The notes under the pieces: model-generated
The model's input: the letters and a program-made list of their open reading frames with translations, nothing else
What the model was told of the DNA's origin: nothing
Database searches by the model: none
NCBI RefSeq assembly: GCF_018390695.1
Contig: NZ_JAHBGF010000036.1
Span: 62,001 to 126,000 of the forward strand
Source: Ancylobacter sonchi
Lineage (GTDB): Bacteria; Pseudomonadota; Alphaproteobacteria; Rhizobiales; Xanthobacteraceae
Length of the DNA stretch: 64,000 bases
Direction: 5' to 3'
Made by a program: the position numbers and the translations under genes
Shown: positions 28,614 through 37,008 of the stretch, piece by piece
How positions within the stretch are numbered: the first letter of the stretch is position 1
How the letters are laid out: each line of letters begins with the position of its first letter

Positions 28614-29531
28614 ATGACAGACAAACGCGAGCCCTCCTTCGATACCAGCAACGGCAATGGCCCCGCGCCGACCGAAGCGCCACGCCCTGCACCGGCGGAG
28701 GCGGCACGCCCCGCAGCGGCTTCGCCGCCCTCCCCGCCACGCCCGGCGCCGCCCAAGGCCGGCCGCACCCCGCCGGAGGATCCGGCGGCGTTCCAGCGCT
28801 GGATCGAGATCGAGAAGCTCAAGGTGGAGCTGAAACGGCTCGAACTGGAGCAGCAGCATCTGCAGACGGCGACCGAGCCGGCCTCGCACCTGCTCGCCTA
28901 TGTCACGCTGGCGCTGATCGCCGCCATTGCCGGCCTGCTCATCTATGTGGTGATGACGCTGGTGCCGCTGCGCGAGGAGGTGGCGCGGCTGCGGACGGCA
29001 CAGCTGGCCGCGCCTACCACGACGACCGAGGCGGCGTCCGCCGCCTCGCCGCAGATCGCCCAGGCTCCGGCGGCGGAACCACCGGCTGCGGCGGCGCCGG
29101 ACGCGGCACCCGCTGCGCAAGCCACTGACACGACCCCGAATTCCGAACCGGCCGCCGCGCCGCCGGCACCGGCCACGGCGGAAGCACCGGCCCCCGAGCC
29201 CGCGGCGGCAGAACCGGCACCGCCACCCGCCGTCACCTATACGGTGCGGATCTTCGCCACCGCCTCCATCGACAAGGCGAAGCTGGAGCGCTTCGCCAAT
29301 GTCGCCAAGGCGGCGGGGTTCAATGTCGACGTCTCGGCGGCGGAGGTGTTCCAGCCGCTGCGCAACGCGCTGTCCTACCACCCCGGCGTCGGCGACGCCG
29401 CGAACCGGCTCGCCCGCGCGCTGCAGGCGAAATATCCCGGCATCAATCTCGATTCCAAGGCCTCGCCCTCGATCAACGACATCGCCAAGAACGTGTTGAT
29501 TCTCAACATCATGGACGATGCGGTAAACTGA
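28614..29531 (+). CDS. Bitopic membrane protein of unknown function
   Basis: 305 aa starting at ATG 28614 with GGAGA just upstream. Order: Pro/Ala-rich cytoplasmic segment (1-55), a heptad-like charged helix (IEIEKLKVELKRLELEQQHL, ~65-84), one transmembrane helix (~93-115), a ~75-residue Ala/Pro/Glu-rich spacer, then a folded C-terminal domain (~206-305) beginning VTYTVRIFATASIDKAKLER. That domain recalls LytR-C/SPOR-type small periplasmic domains in pattern (GF.V, then a peptide with YHPG and an amphipathic helix), but I would not name it. It converges with the aldolase gene across 21 bp. Confidence 0.7.
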   Translation: MTDKREPSFDTSNGNGPAPTEAPRPAPAEAARPAAASPPSPPRPAPPKAGRTPPEDPAAFQRWIEIEKLKVELKRLELEQQHLQTATEPASHLLAYVTLALIAAIAGLLIYVVMTLVPLREEVARLRTAQLAAPTTTTEAASAASPQIAQAPAAEPPAAAAPDAAPAAQATDTTPNSEPAAAPPAPATAEAPAPEPAAAEPAPPPAVTYTVRIFATASIDKAKLERFANVAKAAGFNVDVSAAEVFQPLRNALSYHPGVGDAANRLARALQAKYPGINLDSKASPSINDIAKNVLILNIMDDAVN

Positions 29532-29552
29532 TCGGCGGCGAACCGATGCCGC

Positions 29553-30317
29553 TCACAGCTTGAAGCGCTTCTTCAAGGCTTCCGAGCCGCGCGCCAGCAG
29601 GCCGACATCGGAGCCGACGGCGGTGAACAGGCACCCGGCCTCGATGTAGCGCTTGGCCAGCGTCTCGTCGCCGGTGAGGATACCGGCGCGGTTGCCGGCC
29701 TGACCGATGCGGCCGATGAGCTGGACGATGAGATCGACGACATAGGCATTGCCCTGGTCGCCGAGATAGCCGATGGCGGCGGACAGATCGCCCGGCCCGA
29801 TGAACACGCCGTCGACGCCCGGCACCGCGGCGATCGCCTCCAGATTCTCCATGCCGCGCTTGGATTCGATCTGCACCAGCACGCAGATCTCCTCCTGGGC
29901 GCGGGCGTAATAGTCCTTCACCCGGCCGAAGCGGGATGAGCGGGCGCTCGCCGCGAAGCCGCGAATGCCCTCCGGCGGGTAGCGGGTGGCCGCCACCGCC
30001 GCCGCCGCGTCCTCGGCCGTCTCCACCATCGGCAGCAGGAAGCTCTGCACGCCGGCATCGAGGAAGCGCTTGATCCACACCGGATCGTTCACCGGCGGGC
30101 GCACGATCGGCTGCACCCGGTTCTCCATGCACGCCTGCAGCTGGCACAGCACCATCGGCAGCTCGTTGGCCGAGTGCTCGGTATCGATCAGCAGCCAGTC
30201 ATAGCCGGAGCCGGCGAGGATCTCGACGCTCACATGGCTGGCAAGGCTGCACCACAGGCCGATCTGCTGCTCACCGGCATAGAGGCCGCGCTTGAAGTGG
30301 TTGGCGGGCAGTTCCAC
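29553..30317 (-). CDS. HpcH/HpaI family aldolase (2-keto-3-deoxy sugar acid aldolase type)
   Basis: 254-aa class II aldolase, probably cleaving a 2-keto-3-deoxy acid to pyruvate plus an aldehyde. Motifs: DWLLIDTEHS (metal/base region), VRPPVNDPVWIKRFLDAG, VQIESKRGMENLEAI and VFIGPGDLSAAIG. GTG at 30317 is chosen because AAGGA lies 8 bases upstream; a TTG 18 bp further up overlaps the dehydratase stop. Its place just downstream of an IlvD/Edd dehydratase suggests it acts on that enzyme's product. Confidence 0.87.
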   Translation of the reverse strand: MELPANHFKRGLYAGEQQIGLWCSLASHVSVEILAGSGYDWLLIDTEHSANELPMVLCQLQACMENRVQPIVRPPVNDPVWIKRFLDAGVQSFLLPMVETAEDAAAAVAATRYPPEGIRGFAASARSSRFGRVKDYYARAQEEICVLVQIESKRGMENLEAIAAVPGVDGVFIGPGDLSAAIGYLGDQGNAYVVDLIVQLIGRIGQAGNRAGILTGDETLAKRYIEAGCLFTAVGSDVGLLARGSEALKKRFKL

Positions 30318-30331
30318 GGAAGAAATCCTTC

Positions 30332-32101
30332 TCAATAGATCGAGGGTTCGCCGACGGGCGCGCCGAACGAGGTTTCCAGGAAGTCGAAATCGCAGCCTTC
30401 ATGCGCCTGCTTGATGTGGCGGGAGAACATCCAGCCATAGCCGCGCTCGTAATGCGGTGGCGGCGGCACCAGCGCGGCGCGGCGGGCGGCGAGCTCGGCC
30501 TCGTCCACCTGCATGTCGATGCGCCGGTTCGGCACGTCGACGCTGACGAGGTCGCCGGTGCGCAGCAGGGCGAGCGGGCCGCCGACATAGCTCTCCGGTG
30601 CCACATGCAGGATGCACGCGCCGTAGCTGGTACCGCTCATGCGCGAATCCGACAGGCGCAGCATGTCGCGCACGCCCTGCTTGATGAGCTTCTTCGGGAT
30701 CGGCAGCATGCCCCATTCCGGCATGCCCGGCCCGCCGAGCGGCCCGGCATTGCGCAGCACCAGCACATGGTCCGGCGTGACGTCGAGATCCTCGTCGTCG
30801 ATGGCGGCCTTCATGCTCGGATAGTCGTCGAACACCAGCGCCGGCCCGGTATGCACCCGCAGATGCGGCGCGCAGGCGCTCGGCTTGATGACGCAGCCAT
30901 CCGGCGCCAGATTGCCGCGCAGCACCGCCAGCGCACCCTCGGCATAGATCGGGTTGTCCACCGTGCGGATGACGTCGTCATTATAGACCTCCGCCCCGGC
31001 GATGTTCTCGCCGAGCGTCCGGCCGGTGACGGTCAGCGCGTCGAGATGCAGGAACTCCGTCAGCCGCGTCATCAGCGCGCGCAGGCCGCCGGCGAAGTAG
31101 AAATCTTCCATGAGATACGCATCGCCGCTCGGGCGCACATTGGCGATCACCGGCACGCTGCGGCTCGCCTTGTCGAAATCGTCGAGGCCGATGTCCACCC
31201 CGGCGCGGCGCGCCTGCGCAATCAGATGGATGATGGCGTTGGTCGAGCAGCCCATCGCCATCGCCACGGTGATGGCGTTCTCAAAGGCCGGGCGGGTGAG
31301 GATGCGGGCGGGGGTGAGGTCCTCCCACACCATCTCGACGATGCGCCGGCCGCAGGCCGCCGACATGCGATTGTGCCCGACATCCGCCGCCGGCACGGAG
31401 GAGGCACCGGACAGCGTCATGCCGACCGATTCCGCGATGGCGGTCATGGTCGAGGCGGTGCCCATGGTCATGCAATGACCGAAGGAGCGGGCGATGCCGC
31501 CCTCGATCTCGCCCCAAGCCTTCTCGTCGATATTGCCGGCGCGGCGCTCGTCCCAGAACTTCCAGGCATCCGAGCCGGAACCAAGGGTCTTGCCCTTCCA
31601 GTTGCCGCGCAGCATCGGCCCGGCCGGCAGGTAGATCGCCGGCACCCCGGCACTGGTGGCGCCCATAAGCAGAGCGGGGGTCGACTTGTCGCAACCGCCC
31701 ATCAACACCACGCCGTCGATGGGATGGGCGCGGATGCCCTCCTCCACCTCCATCGCCGCCATGTTGCGGTAGAGCATCGAGGTCGGCTTGAGGAAGGTCT
31801 CGGAGGCCGAATGCACCGGCAGCTCCAGCGGGAAGCCGCCGGCCTGGAACACGCCGCGCTTCACGTCCTCCACCCGGTCCTTGAAATGGCCGTGGCAAGG
31901 GTTGAAGTCCGACCAGGTGTTGAGGATGCCGATCACCGGCTTGCCGACCCAGTCCTCCGGCGCGTAGCCCATCTGCCGCAGCCGCGAGCGATGGCCGAAG
32001 CTGCGCAGATCGTCATGGGCGAAATAGCGGGCGCTGCGCAGCTGGTCGGGTGTCTTGGCGGCAGGTGTCTTGGCAGAATGGTTCTTCGGATGCGCGTTCA
32101 T
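30332..32101 (-). CDS. IlvD/Edd family sugar-acid dehydratase (L-arabinonate dehydratase-like)
   Basis: 589-aa Fe-S dehydratase giving 2-keto-3-deoxy acids. The three cluster-ligand cysteines are expected in WSDFNPCHGHF, LMGGCDKSTPALLMG and SFGHCMTMGTAST. The C-terminal GDLVSVDVPNRRIDMQVDE is typical of the family. Adjacent aldolase and TctC genes favour a sugar-acid substrate over dihydroxy-acid (isoleucine/valine) synthesis, but the exact sugar acid is not readable. It ends 14 bp before the aldolase start. Confidence 0.88.
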   Translation of the reverse strand: MNAHPKNHSAKTPAAKTPDQLRSARYFAHDDLRSFGHRSRLRQMGYAPEDWVGKPVIGILNTWSDFNPCHGHFKDRVEDVKRGVFQAGGFPLELPVHSASETFLKPTSMLYRNMAAMEVEEGIRAHPIDGVVLMGGCDKSTPALLMGATSAGVPAIYLPAGPMLRGNWKGKTLGSGSDAWKFWDERRAGNIDEKAWGEIEGGIARSFGHCMTMGTASTMTAIAESVGMTLSGASSVPAADVGHNRMSAACGRRIVEMVWEDLTPARILTRPAFENAITVAMAMGCSTNAIIHLIAQARRAGVDIGLDDFDKASRSVPVIANVRPSGDAYLMEDFYFAGGLRALMTRLTEFLHLDALTVTGRTLGENIAGAEVYNDDVIRTVDNPIYAEGALAVLRGNLAPDGCVIKPSACAPHLRVHTGPALVFDDYPSMKAAIDDEDLDVTPDHVLVLRNAGPLGGPGMPEWGMLPIPKKLIKQGVRDMLRLSDSRMSGTSYGACILHVAPESYVGGPLALLRTGDLVSVDVPNRRIDMQVDEAELAARRAALVPPPPHYERGYGWMFSRHIKQAHEGCDFDFLETSFGAPVGEPSIY

Positions 32102-32168
32102 GAGGCACCTGTCGGAGGAACCGGAGGGCGCGGCGCGCCCTCCGGGGAACGGACCACGGGGCGCGGGC

Positions 32169-33164
32169 TCACTGGGTGACGATGTTGCCTGCCTTCACCA
32201 CCTCGCGCCAGCGGGCCTCCTCCGCCTTCTGGAAGGCGGCGAATTCCTCCGGCGTATTGGCGACCACCTCGAAGCCCATCTCGTTGAACTTCGCCTTGAC
32301 GTCGGGCGCGGCGAGGCCGGCGGCATACGCCTTCACCACCTTCGCCTTCACGTCGGCGGGAAGCCCCTTCGGCGCGGCGGCGGCCTGCCAGGAATAGACG
32401 TCGAGCCCGTCGACGCCGGCCTCCTTCATGGTCGGCACGTCCGGCAGCACCGGGTTGCGGGCGGCGGCGGTGACGCCCAGCACCTTCAGCTTGCCAGCCT
32501 TGATGTGGTTGGCGACAGAGCCGAGATTCTGGAACGACACGTCGGCATGGCCGGCGATGAGGTCGCCGATGGCCGGCCCGCCGCCCTTGTAGGGCACGTG
32601 GATGCCGGAGGTGCCGGTCTTCTGCCAGAACAGCGCCGCCGTCAGATGGTCGGAGGAGCCGACGCCCGACGAGGCGAAGGTCACCTTGTCCGGGTTCTTC
32701 TTCAGGTAGTCGACCAGTTCCTTCACCGAATTGGCCGGGAAGGAAGGCGTCGCCACCAGCACATTGGGGGTGCGCACCGCCACGGTAATGAGGTCGAAAT
32801 CGGTCTTCGGGTCGTAGCCAAGGGCCGGATTGAGCGCCGGGTTGATGGCGAACACGCCGATCGAGCCAACGAGCAGCGTGTAGCCGTCGGCCGGCGAATT
32901 CTTCACATGCTGCGCGCCGGTGGCGCCGTTGGCGCCCGGCCGGTTGTCGATCACCACCGATTGGCCGAGCGTCTCCGGCATCTTCGCCGCGATGAGGCGG
33001 GCGGTGGAATCCGAGGCGCCGCCAGGCGGGAACGGCACCACGACGGTGATCGGGCGGTCGGGATAGGCCTGCGCCGGCAGCATCAGCGGGCCGGCGGCGA
33101 GCGCCGACAGCGCCGCGAGCGCGGTGCGGCGGGACAGCAAGCGGGAAAGAAGCGCGTGGGACAT
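32169..33164 (-). CDS. Bug/TctC family periplasmic solute-binding protein
   Basis: 331-aa extracytoplasmic binding protein of the tripartite tricarboxylate transporter class. The N-terminus has a twin-Arg-like SRRTALAALSALAAGPLML signal, then YPDRPITVVVPFPPGGASD, the hallmark TctC start, and IDNRPGANGATGA. No TctA or TctB membrane gene is present in the window, so it would need a permease encoded elsewhere. It is the first gene of the minus-strand sugar-acid operon (67 bp before the dehydratase) and faces the GntR gene. Confidence 0.92.
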   Translation of the reverse strand: MSHALLSRLLSRRTALAALSALAAGPLMLPAQAYPDRPITVVVPFPPGGASDSTARLIAAKMPETLGQSVVIDNRPGANGATGAQHVKNSPADGYTLLVGSIGVFAINPALNPALGYDPKTDFDLITVAVRTPNVLVATPSFPANSVKELVDYLKKNPDKVTFASSGVGSSDHLTAALFWQKTGTSGIHVPYKGGGPAIGDLIAGHADVSFQNLGSVANHIKAGKLKVLGVTAAARNPVLPDVPTMKEAGVDGLDVYSWQAAAAPKGLPADVKAKVVKAYAAGLAAPDVKAKFNEMGFEVVANTPEEFAAFQKAEEARWREVVKAGNIVTQ

Positions 33165-33272
33165 GTTTCCTCCTGATCGTCCGATTGGACCGGGTGGAGG
33201 CGGACCGTTGGCGCGGCCTCGTGCCTCCCCTCGAACTCCCGTCTGTGCGGGATGGGCTGCTTAAGCGTGAAG

Positions 33273-33290
33273 GCACTAAAGCGCTAATGC
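33273..33290. promoter_or_regulatory. Imperfect palindrome, candidate GntR operator
   Basis: GCACTAAAGCGCTAATGC lies in the 166 bp divergent gap between the TctC and GntR genes; 6 of 9 base pairs match when folded on itself, and the outer arms GCA/TGC are exact. FadR/FCD-type regulators bind short palindromes in such gaps. Inference only. Confidence 0.4.
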
Positions 33291-33330
33291 ATCAGTGAAG
33301 TCAAGCCAAGGCTGGTGTAGGCTGGCGCCC

Positions 33331-34035
33331 ATGAACGTGACCGCGATTCCACGCCCCTCCCGCGATCCCCATCGCCATGCCGCGCCGCAGGTATTCGACT
33401 ATCTGCGCGAACGGATCGTCAGTCTCCAGCTGCCTCCCGGCACGGTGATCTCGCGCGCCGAGTTGCAGGAGCTGTTCGGCTTCTCCTCGACGCCGGTACG
33501 CGATGCGCTGCTGCGGCTGCAGGAGGAATCGCTGGTCGAGATCTTCCCGCAGCACGCCACCGTGGTGAGCCCCATCGACCTGAAGCTCGCCCGGCAGGCG
33601 CAGTTCCTGCGCCGCTCCATCGAGCAGGAGGCGGTGCGCACGCTTGCCTCGCTGCCGGACGCCGAGCGCCGGCCGGTGGCCGAACGGCTGGAAACCGCCA
33701 TCGACATCCAGGCGACGCTGCTCGGTCGGGGCGACCTCGAGGCCTTCCATGTCGCCGACCGCGACTTCCATCGGCTGTTCTTCGAGGCTGTGGGGGTGCC
33801 TGACCTGTGGGTTCTGGCGCGCCGGCATGCCGGCCATATCGACCGCATCCGTCGGCTGCACCTGCCGATTCCCGGCAAGGCCGAGCAGGTGATCGCCGAT
33901 CATCGCGCCATCGTCGCCGGAATTGCCGCCGGCGATGTCGGCGCGGCGCAGGCGGCGCTGCGCACCCATCTGTCGAAATCGCTCGCCTTCACTCCCGACC
34001 TGCGCGCCCGCTGGCCCGCCTATTTCCGCGACTGA
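33331..34035 (+). CDS. GntR family (FCD-type) transcriptional regulator
   Basis: 234-aa DNA-binding regulator. The N-terminal winged helix contains YLRERIVSLQLPPGTVISRAE and GFSSTPVRDALLRLQEE; the C-terminal helical FCD domain includes the potential metal-ligand region ADRDFHRLFFEAVG and the conserved DHRAIVAGIAAGD. The start ATG at 33331 gives MNVTAIPRPS; one 36 bp upstream is less likely. Divergent placement suggests it represses the TctC-dehydratase-aldolase operon in the absence of a sugar-acid ligand. Confidence 0.9.
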   Translation: MNVTAIPRPSRDPHRHAAPQVFDYLRERIVSLQLPPGTVISRAELQELFGFSSTPVRDALLRLQEESLVEIFPQHATVVSPIDLKLARQAQFLRRSIEQEAVRTLASLPDAERRPVAERLETAIDIQATLLGRGDLEAFHVADRDFHRLFFEAVGVPDLWVLARRHAGHIDRIRRLHLPIPGKAEQVIADHRAIVAGIAAGDVGAAQAALRTHLSKSLAFTPDLRARWPAYFRD

Positions 34036-34130
34036 TCGCCGGATGACGGTGGGGGCGCCTTCCGCTCCGCGCCGGCCGTTCCTACATGGACGGCAGGGTT
34101 CATCTTCGGCGCGACGGCGGGAGCTGGACC

Positions 34131-34694
34131 ATGTCGGAGCACAGGCGCGACGCGCGCGAGGGGCTCGCGGAGCCCGAAGCCGGCGAGATGCGGGCGGGCG
34201 CGGTGAGGGTCTGCCAGCCCGGCGAGGCCGCCAGCTACTGGCAGCCCATGCCGGCCAACGGCCATGTCGAAGTGATGTTCGCCCCGGATCTGGTGGCGAT
34301 GGAGCAGCCGCTCGGCTTCGGCACCCAGACGGTGCCGCCGGGCGGCCATGTGCGCGACTACGCCCATGACCGCAGCGAAGAAATCATCTTCGTGCTGCAC
34401 GGGCGTGGGCGCGCGGTGATCGACGGGGTCGAGCACCCGATGCGACCGGGATCGGCCTTCTTCCTCGGCCGCCACCGTCGCCATCTGTTCGTCAACGAGG
34501 GCGACGAGAATCTCGTCTTCACCTGGCTGATCGTGCCGAACGGCCTGGAAGACGTCTTCCGGCGCGTCGGCCGCCCGCGACGACCGGACCAGCCGGCACC
34601 CGAACCCTTCGCCCGGCCAGCGGACGTACTCAGGATCGAGCGCGAGACCGAATTTGCGTCGCCGCCGGCAACGCCGCGGCAACCTCGATCTTAG
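34131..34694 (+). CDS. Cupin domain protein
   Basis: 187-aa protein with a single cupin_2 barrel: PPGGHVRDYAHDRSEEIIFVLHGRGRAVID holds metal-binding-type residues (Glu, with His in the surrounding strand) and MRPGSAFFLGRHRRHLFVNEG forms the second half. The last 40 residues are disordered-looking. ATG at 34131 follows GGAG by 8 bases; an upstream in-frame ATG at 34086 is possible. It follows the GntR gene by 95 bp and may share its regulation; substrate unknown. Confidence 0.8.
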   Translation: MSEHRRDAREGLAEPEAGEMRAGAVRVCQPGEAASYWQPMPANGHVEVMFAPDLVAMEQPLGFGTQTVPPGGHVRDYAHDRSEEIIFVLHGRGRAVIDGVEHPMRPGSAFFLGRHRRHLFVNEGDENLVFTWLIVPNGLEDVFRRVGRPRRPDQPAPEPFARPADVLRIERETEFASPPATPRQPRS

Positions 34695-34735
34695 CCATGC
34701 GCATTGCGCGGAGCTGAAACGCTAAAAAGCGGTAC

Positions 34736-34951
34736 TCAGATAGCCGTAACAAGGCGCAGACGACGCTGCAGCGCTTCCTGCGGAACGTTCGCGGCGGACT
34801 GCATGGCGATATCGTGGATGTCGGCGCGGCTGAAGCCGAGCTCGCCGAGCTCACGGTCGCTATAGGCCTCAAGCTCGCGCTGCGTCTGGCGATACTGGCG
34901 GCGACGCGCAAAGGCCGTCCGCAAGGCGATGCCGATCTTTTCGATCTGCAT
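34736..34951 (-). CDS. DUF1127 small Arg-rich protein
   Basis: 71-aa protein whose middle matches the DUF1127 motif, ELEAYSDRELGELGFSRADI, preceded by an Arg-rich helix (RTAFARRRQYRQTQREL). Short DUF1127 proteins in alphaproteobacteria have been linked to RNA turnover and phosphate or stress responses. A clear GAGGAG lies 8 bases before the ATG. It stands alone on its strand, at the left edge of a run of small accessory genes. Confidence 0.9.
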   Translation of the reverse strand: MQIEKIGIALRTAFARRRQYRQTQRELEAYSDRELGELGFSRADIHDIAMQSAANVPQEALQRRLRLVTAI

Positions 34952-35251
34952 GATGTTGTTCTCCTCTTTGCCCTATGCTGCACAGCAGCAGGGATGCGAG
35001 GAACATAGTGTGCGACGCAGCATGACAGAAGCGAAAATCCCGCGCCCCAGCAATGCATTTGGCGCAGAGCAATTACCCCAGTGGATGCCATGGAACCCGC
35101 ATCAGCGGGATGAGCATGGCAGCCATCCTCCGAGCGCCGTGCACGCGACGGGCCAGAACGGGGCGCCCGGCTCCGCCACGGCAGGCCGCGATGTCCGGGA
35201 ATGACCGCCTGAATTTGGCGACAGGCGCGGCGGATTGGCTATAAGGCGCCG
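34952..35251. other. Divergent intergenic region DUF1127 / YqaA
   Basis: 300 bp without a supported gene. It contains the leader of the DUF1127 gene (poly-pyrimidine CTCCTCTTTGCC on the plus strand) and the upstream region of the YqaA gene. No clear operator or hairpin is seen. Confidence 0.4.
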
Positions 35252-35689
35252 ATGATCGATCTCGCTGCCTATGCCGGACTGTTCCTCTCCGCCCTCGTCG
35301 CCGCCACCATCCTGCCGATGCAGTCGGAAGCGGTGCTCGCCGGCCTCCTCGTCGCCGGCGCGCAGCCGGTGGCTCTGCTGATCGCCGTCGCCAGCGTCGG
35401 CAACATCCTCGGCTCGGTAGTGAACTGGTGGCTCGGCCGCTTCATCGAGCGCTTCGCCGATCGCCCGTGGTTTCCCGCCAGCCCCGACAAGCTCGCCCGC
35501 GCGCAGGACTGGTATCGTCGCTACGGAAAATGGTCGCTGCTGCTGAGCTGGGCGCCGGTGGTCGGCGACCCGCTCACTTTGGTCGCCGGAGTGATGCGCG
35601 AACCCTTCCCGATATTCCTCGCGCTGGTGACGCTCGCCAAGCTCGGCCGCTATCTGGTGCTGGCCGCCATCGTGCTCAACCTCATGTGA
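35252..35689 (+). CDS. YqaA family (DedA-like) inner-membrane protein
   Basis: 145-aa polytopic membrane protein of the SNARE-associated/DedA superfamily, YqaA branch. Typical are AATILPMQSEAVLAGLLVAGAQ at the N-terminus, NILGSVVNWWLGRFIERF, and WSLLLSWAPVVGDPLTLVAG. Members are thought to affect membrane lipid flipping or homeostasis; substrate unknown. No strong ribosome site precedes the ATG. Confidence 0.88.
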   Translation: MIDLAAYAGLFLSALVAATILPMQSEAVLAGLLVAGAQPVALLIAVASVGNILGSVVNWWLGRFIERFADRPWFPASPDKLARAQDWYRRYGKWSLLLSWAPVVGDPLTLVAGVMREPFPIFLALVTLAKLGRYLVLAAIVLNLM

Positions 35690-35825
35690 GCCCGCCAACC
35701 GGCGCGGCATGCCGGGCGGACATCGCCGGTCACGATCCGGCGGCGGCGCTCCATCCGGTGCAGGGCACGGCACCGCCACCGACGGCGACGTTGTCCTACC
35801 CCTCCCCCATGTCGCGACGGCGCCG

Positions 35826-36110
35826 TCAGGCCGACCTGTTCTTGATCGCGCCGATGATCGCCGTGAGGATCGCGCCGCCGGCACCACCGGAGACCACATT
35901 GGCGATCACGCTGCCGATGTTGAATTCGCCGCTCGCCATCGATGCCTGGATCGCCGGCAGCACCAGCGGCACCAGCTGGCCGAGCACGCCGCCGCCGACC
36001 AGTCCGGCGATGGTGTTGCCGAGCGTGCCGAGATCGAAGGTGGGTGCCGCCTTCCCGATGGCATTGCCGCCCAGGGCACCGGCGACGAGGTTGATCAGAA
36101 GCTGTTCCAT
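35826..36110 (-). CDS. Small Gly-rich hydrophobic protein
   Basis: 94 aa starting at ATG 36110 (MEQLLINLVAGALGGNAIGK). The sequence is almost entirely hydrophobic with many GG and GxxxG motifs (IAGLVGGGVLGQLVPLVLPAI, VVSGGAGGAILTAIIGAI), suggesting two or three packed membrane helices. I recall similar conserved hypothetical proteins in Hyphomicrobiales, but know no function. The in-frame extension upstream to 36191 is not protein-like. Confidence 0.75.
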   Translation of the reverse strand: MEQLLINLVAGALGGNAIGKAAPTFDLGTLGNTIAGLVGGGVLGQLVPLVLPAIQASMASGEFNIGSVIANVVSGGAGGAILTAIIGAIKNRSA

Positions 36111-36510
36111 TGAGAATCCCCAGCCGAATTGATCAGACTGCGGCAGGTTGCGCCCCGGTTCCCACGCACGCAAGGTAATTGCATGCTGCACCGCCGCGCG
36201 ACGACAGCGACGTCGTAGCGATTACTTTGTGAAAACGACCTGGTAGCGGACCGCATCTACGGGGAATCGCGGCGGAAATACCATTTTTCGGGTGCCCGCT
36301 CTTTTCGCTCACCATGGCCGCACGCGTCGGGCCTCGGGCGCCCGCCCCGACCCTGCGCGGTCACGCGGCACCTCGGGCCAGCTGCCAATAAAGCGTCGGA
36401 TAGGCGATGTGGCGACGGATCGTGCCGCCCCCGTCCGAAGCCATCGGCACGGACGACATGCAAATGCCCCGGCCGAGACGGCCGGGGCATCCGTGTTCAC
36501 TGCGGGCGAT
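36111..36510. other. Intergenic region with no gene seen
   Basis: 400 bp between the Gly-rich protein gene and the DUF2188-like gene. Apart from the strong hairpin at 36461-36492, I see no coding sequence: the open frames present lack ribosome sites and have shadow-like Arg/Pro-rich translations. Confidence 0.5.
36461..36492 (-). terminator. Terminator-like hairpin after the DUF2188-like gene
   Basis: A perfect 11-bp stem (36464-36474 with 36480-36490, loop GAGAC) lies 18 bp past the stop at 36511 in minus orientation, followed by a short TTTG. Strong stem, weak U-tract. Confidence 0.7.
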
Positions 36511-36816
36511 CTAGTTCGCGGGACGGCCGGCCACGACCTCACCGGGTATCCCCGACTCGGGCACCCGTGCGGGGACATGGAGAGTCACCTCGTTGCCATC
36601 CCTCAACGCGTTCGTCGCCGCGACGACGGCCGCTTCGAAGGCCGCCTCCTTGGAGACATAAGCCATTCCGGCCGCGCCGCCATAGACCACGTGCCAGGCA
36701 TTTTCCGTACCGACGATCTCATAGATGTCGTGGTCCGCGCGCCGCTCAGGGCGGACCGTGCCGCGCTCCTGCATGCCGCCCGGCGTCTCGGTCGTCGTCA
36801 GAAAGACCTCATCCAT
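36511..36816 (-). CDS. DUF2188-like small protein under an EcfG-type promoter
   Basis: 101 aa starting at ATG 36816, with AGGAG eight bases upstream. The C-terminal half (ENAWHVVYGGAAGMAYVSKE, followed by AAFEAAVVAATNALRDGNEV and ending TLHVPARVPE) follows the DUF2188 plan: a tryptophan-bearing strand, a residue pattern for wrapping 'tags', then a helix and a short strand. Function of the family is unknown. A GGAAC-N16-CGTT promoter 30-55 bp upstream indicates general-stress control. Confidence 0.7.
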   Translation of the reverse strand: MDEVFLTTTETPGGMQERGTVRPERRADHDIYEIVGTENAWHVVYGGAAGMAYVSKEAAFEAAVVAATNALRDGNEVTLHVPARVPESGIPGEVVAGRPAN

Positions 36817-36846
36817 CTGCATTTCTCCTCTGCTCGACACAGGTTG

Positions 36847-36871
36847 AACGCAAGGATCGGGATGCGGTTCC
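36847..36871 (-). promoter_or_regulatory. EcfG-type (general stress sigma) promoter
   Basis: On the minus strand the sequence reads GGAAC (36871-36867), a 16-base spacer, then CGTT (36850-36847). This is an exact match to the GGAAC-N16/17-CGTT consensus of the alphaproteobacterial EcfG sigma factor. The start codon at 36816 lies ~30 bp downstream, a sensible leader length. Confidence 0.75.
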
Positions 36872-37008
36872 TGACGATGCGGAAAGCAAGACGCGTCCAC
36901 CTCGACGGCCTGCGCGCCTACGGCTTCCACCTCGACGTACATAAGGACATCGGCCAGCGAACCGCCCGGAAGCGGCCTTTCACCTCCGGGCTGCCGGGTC
37001 GCTCCAGA

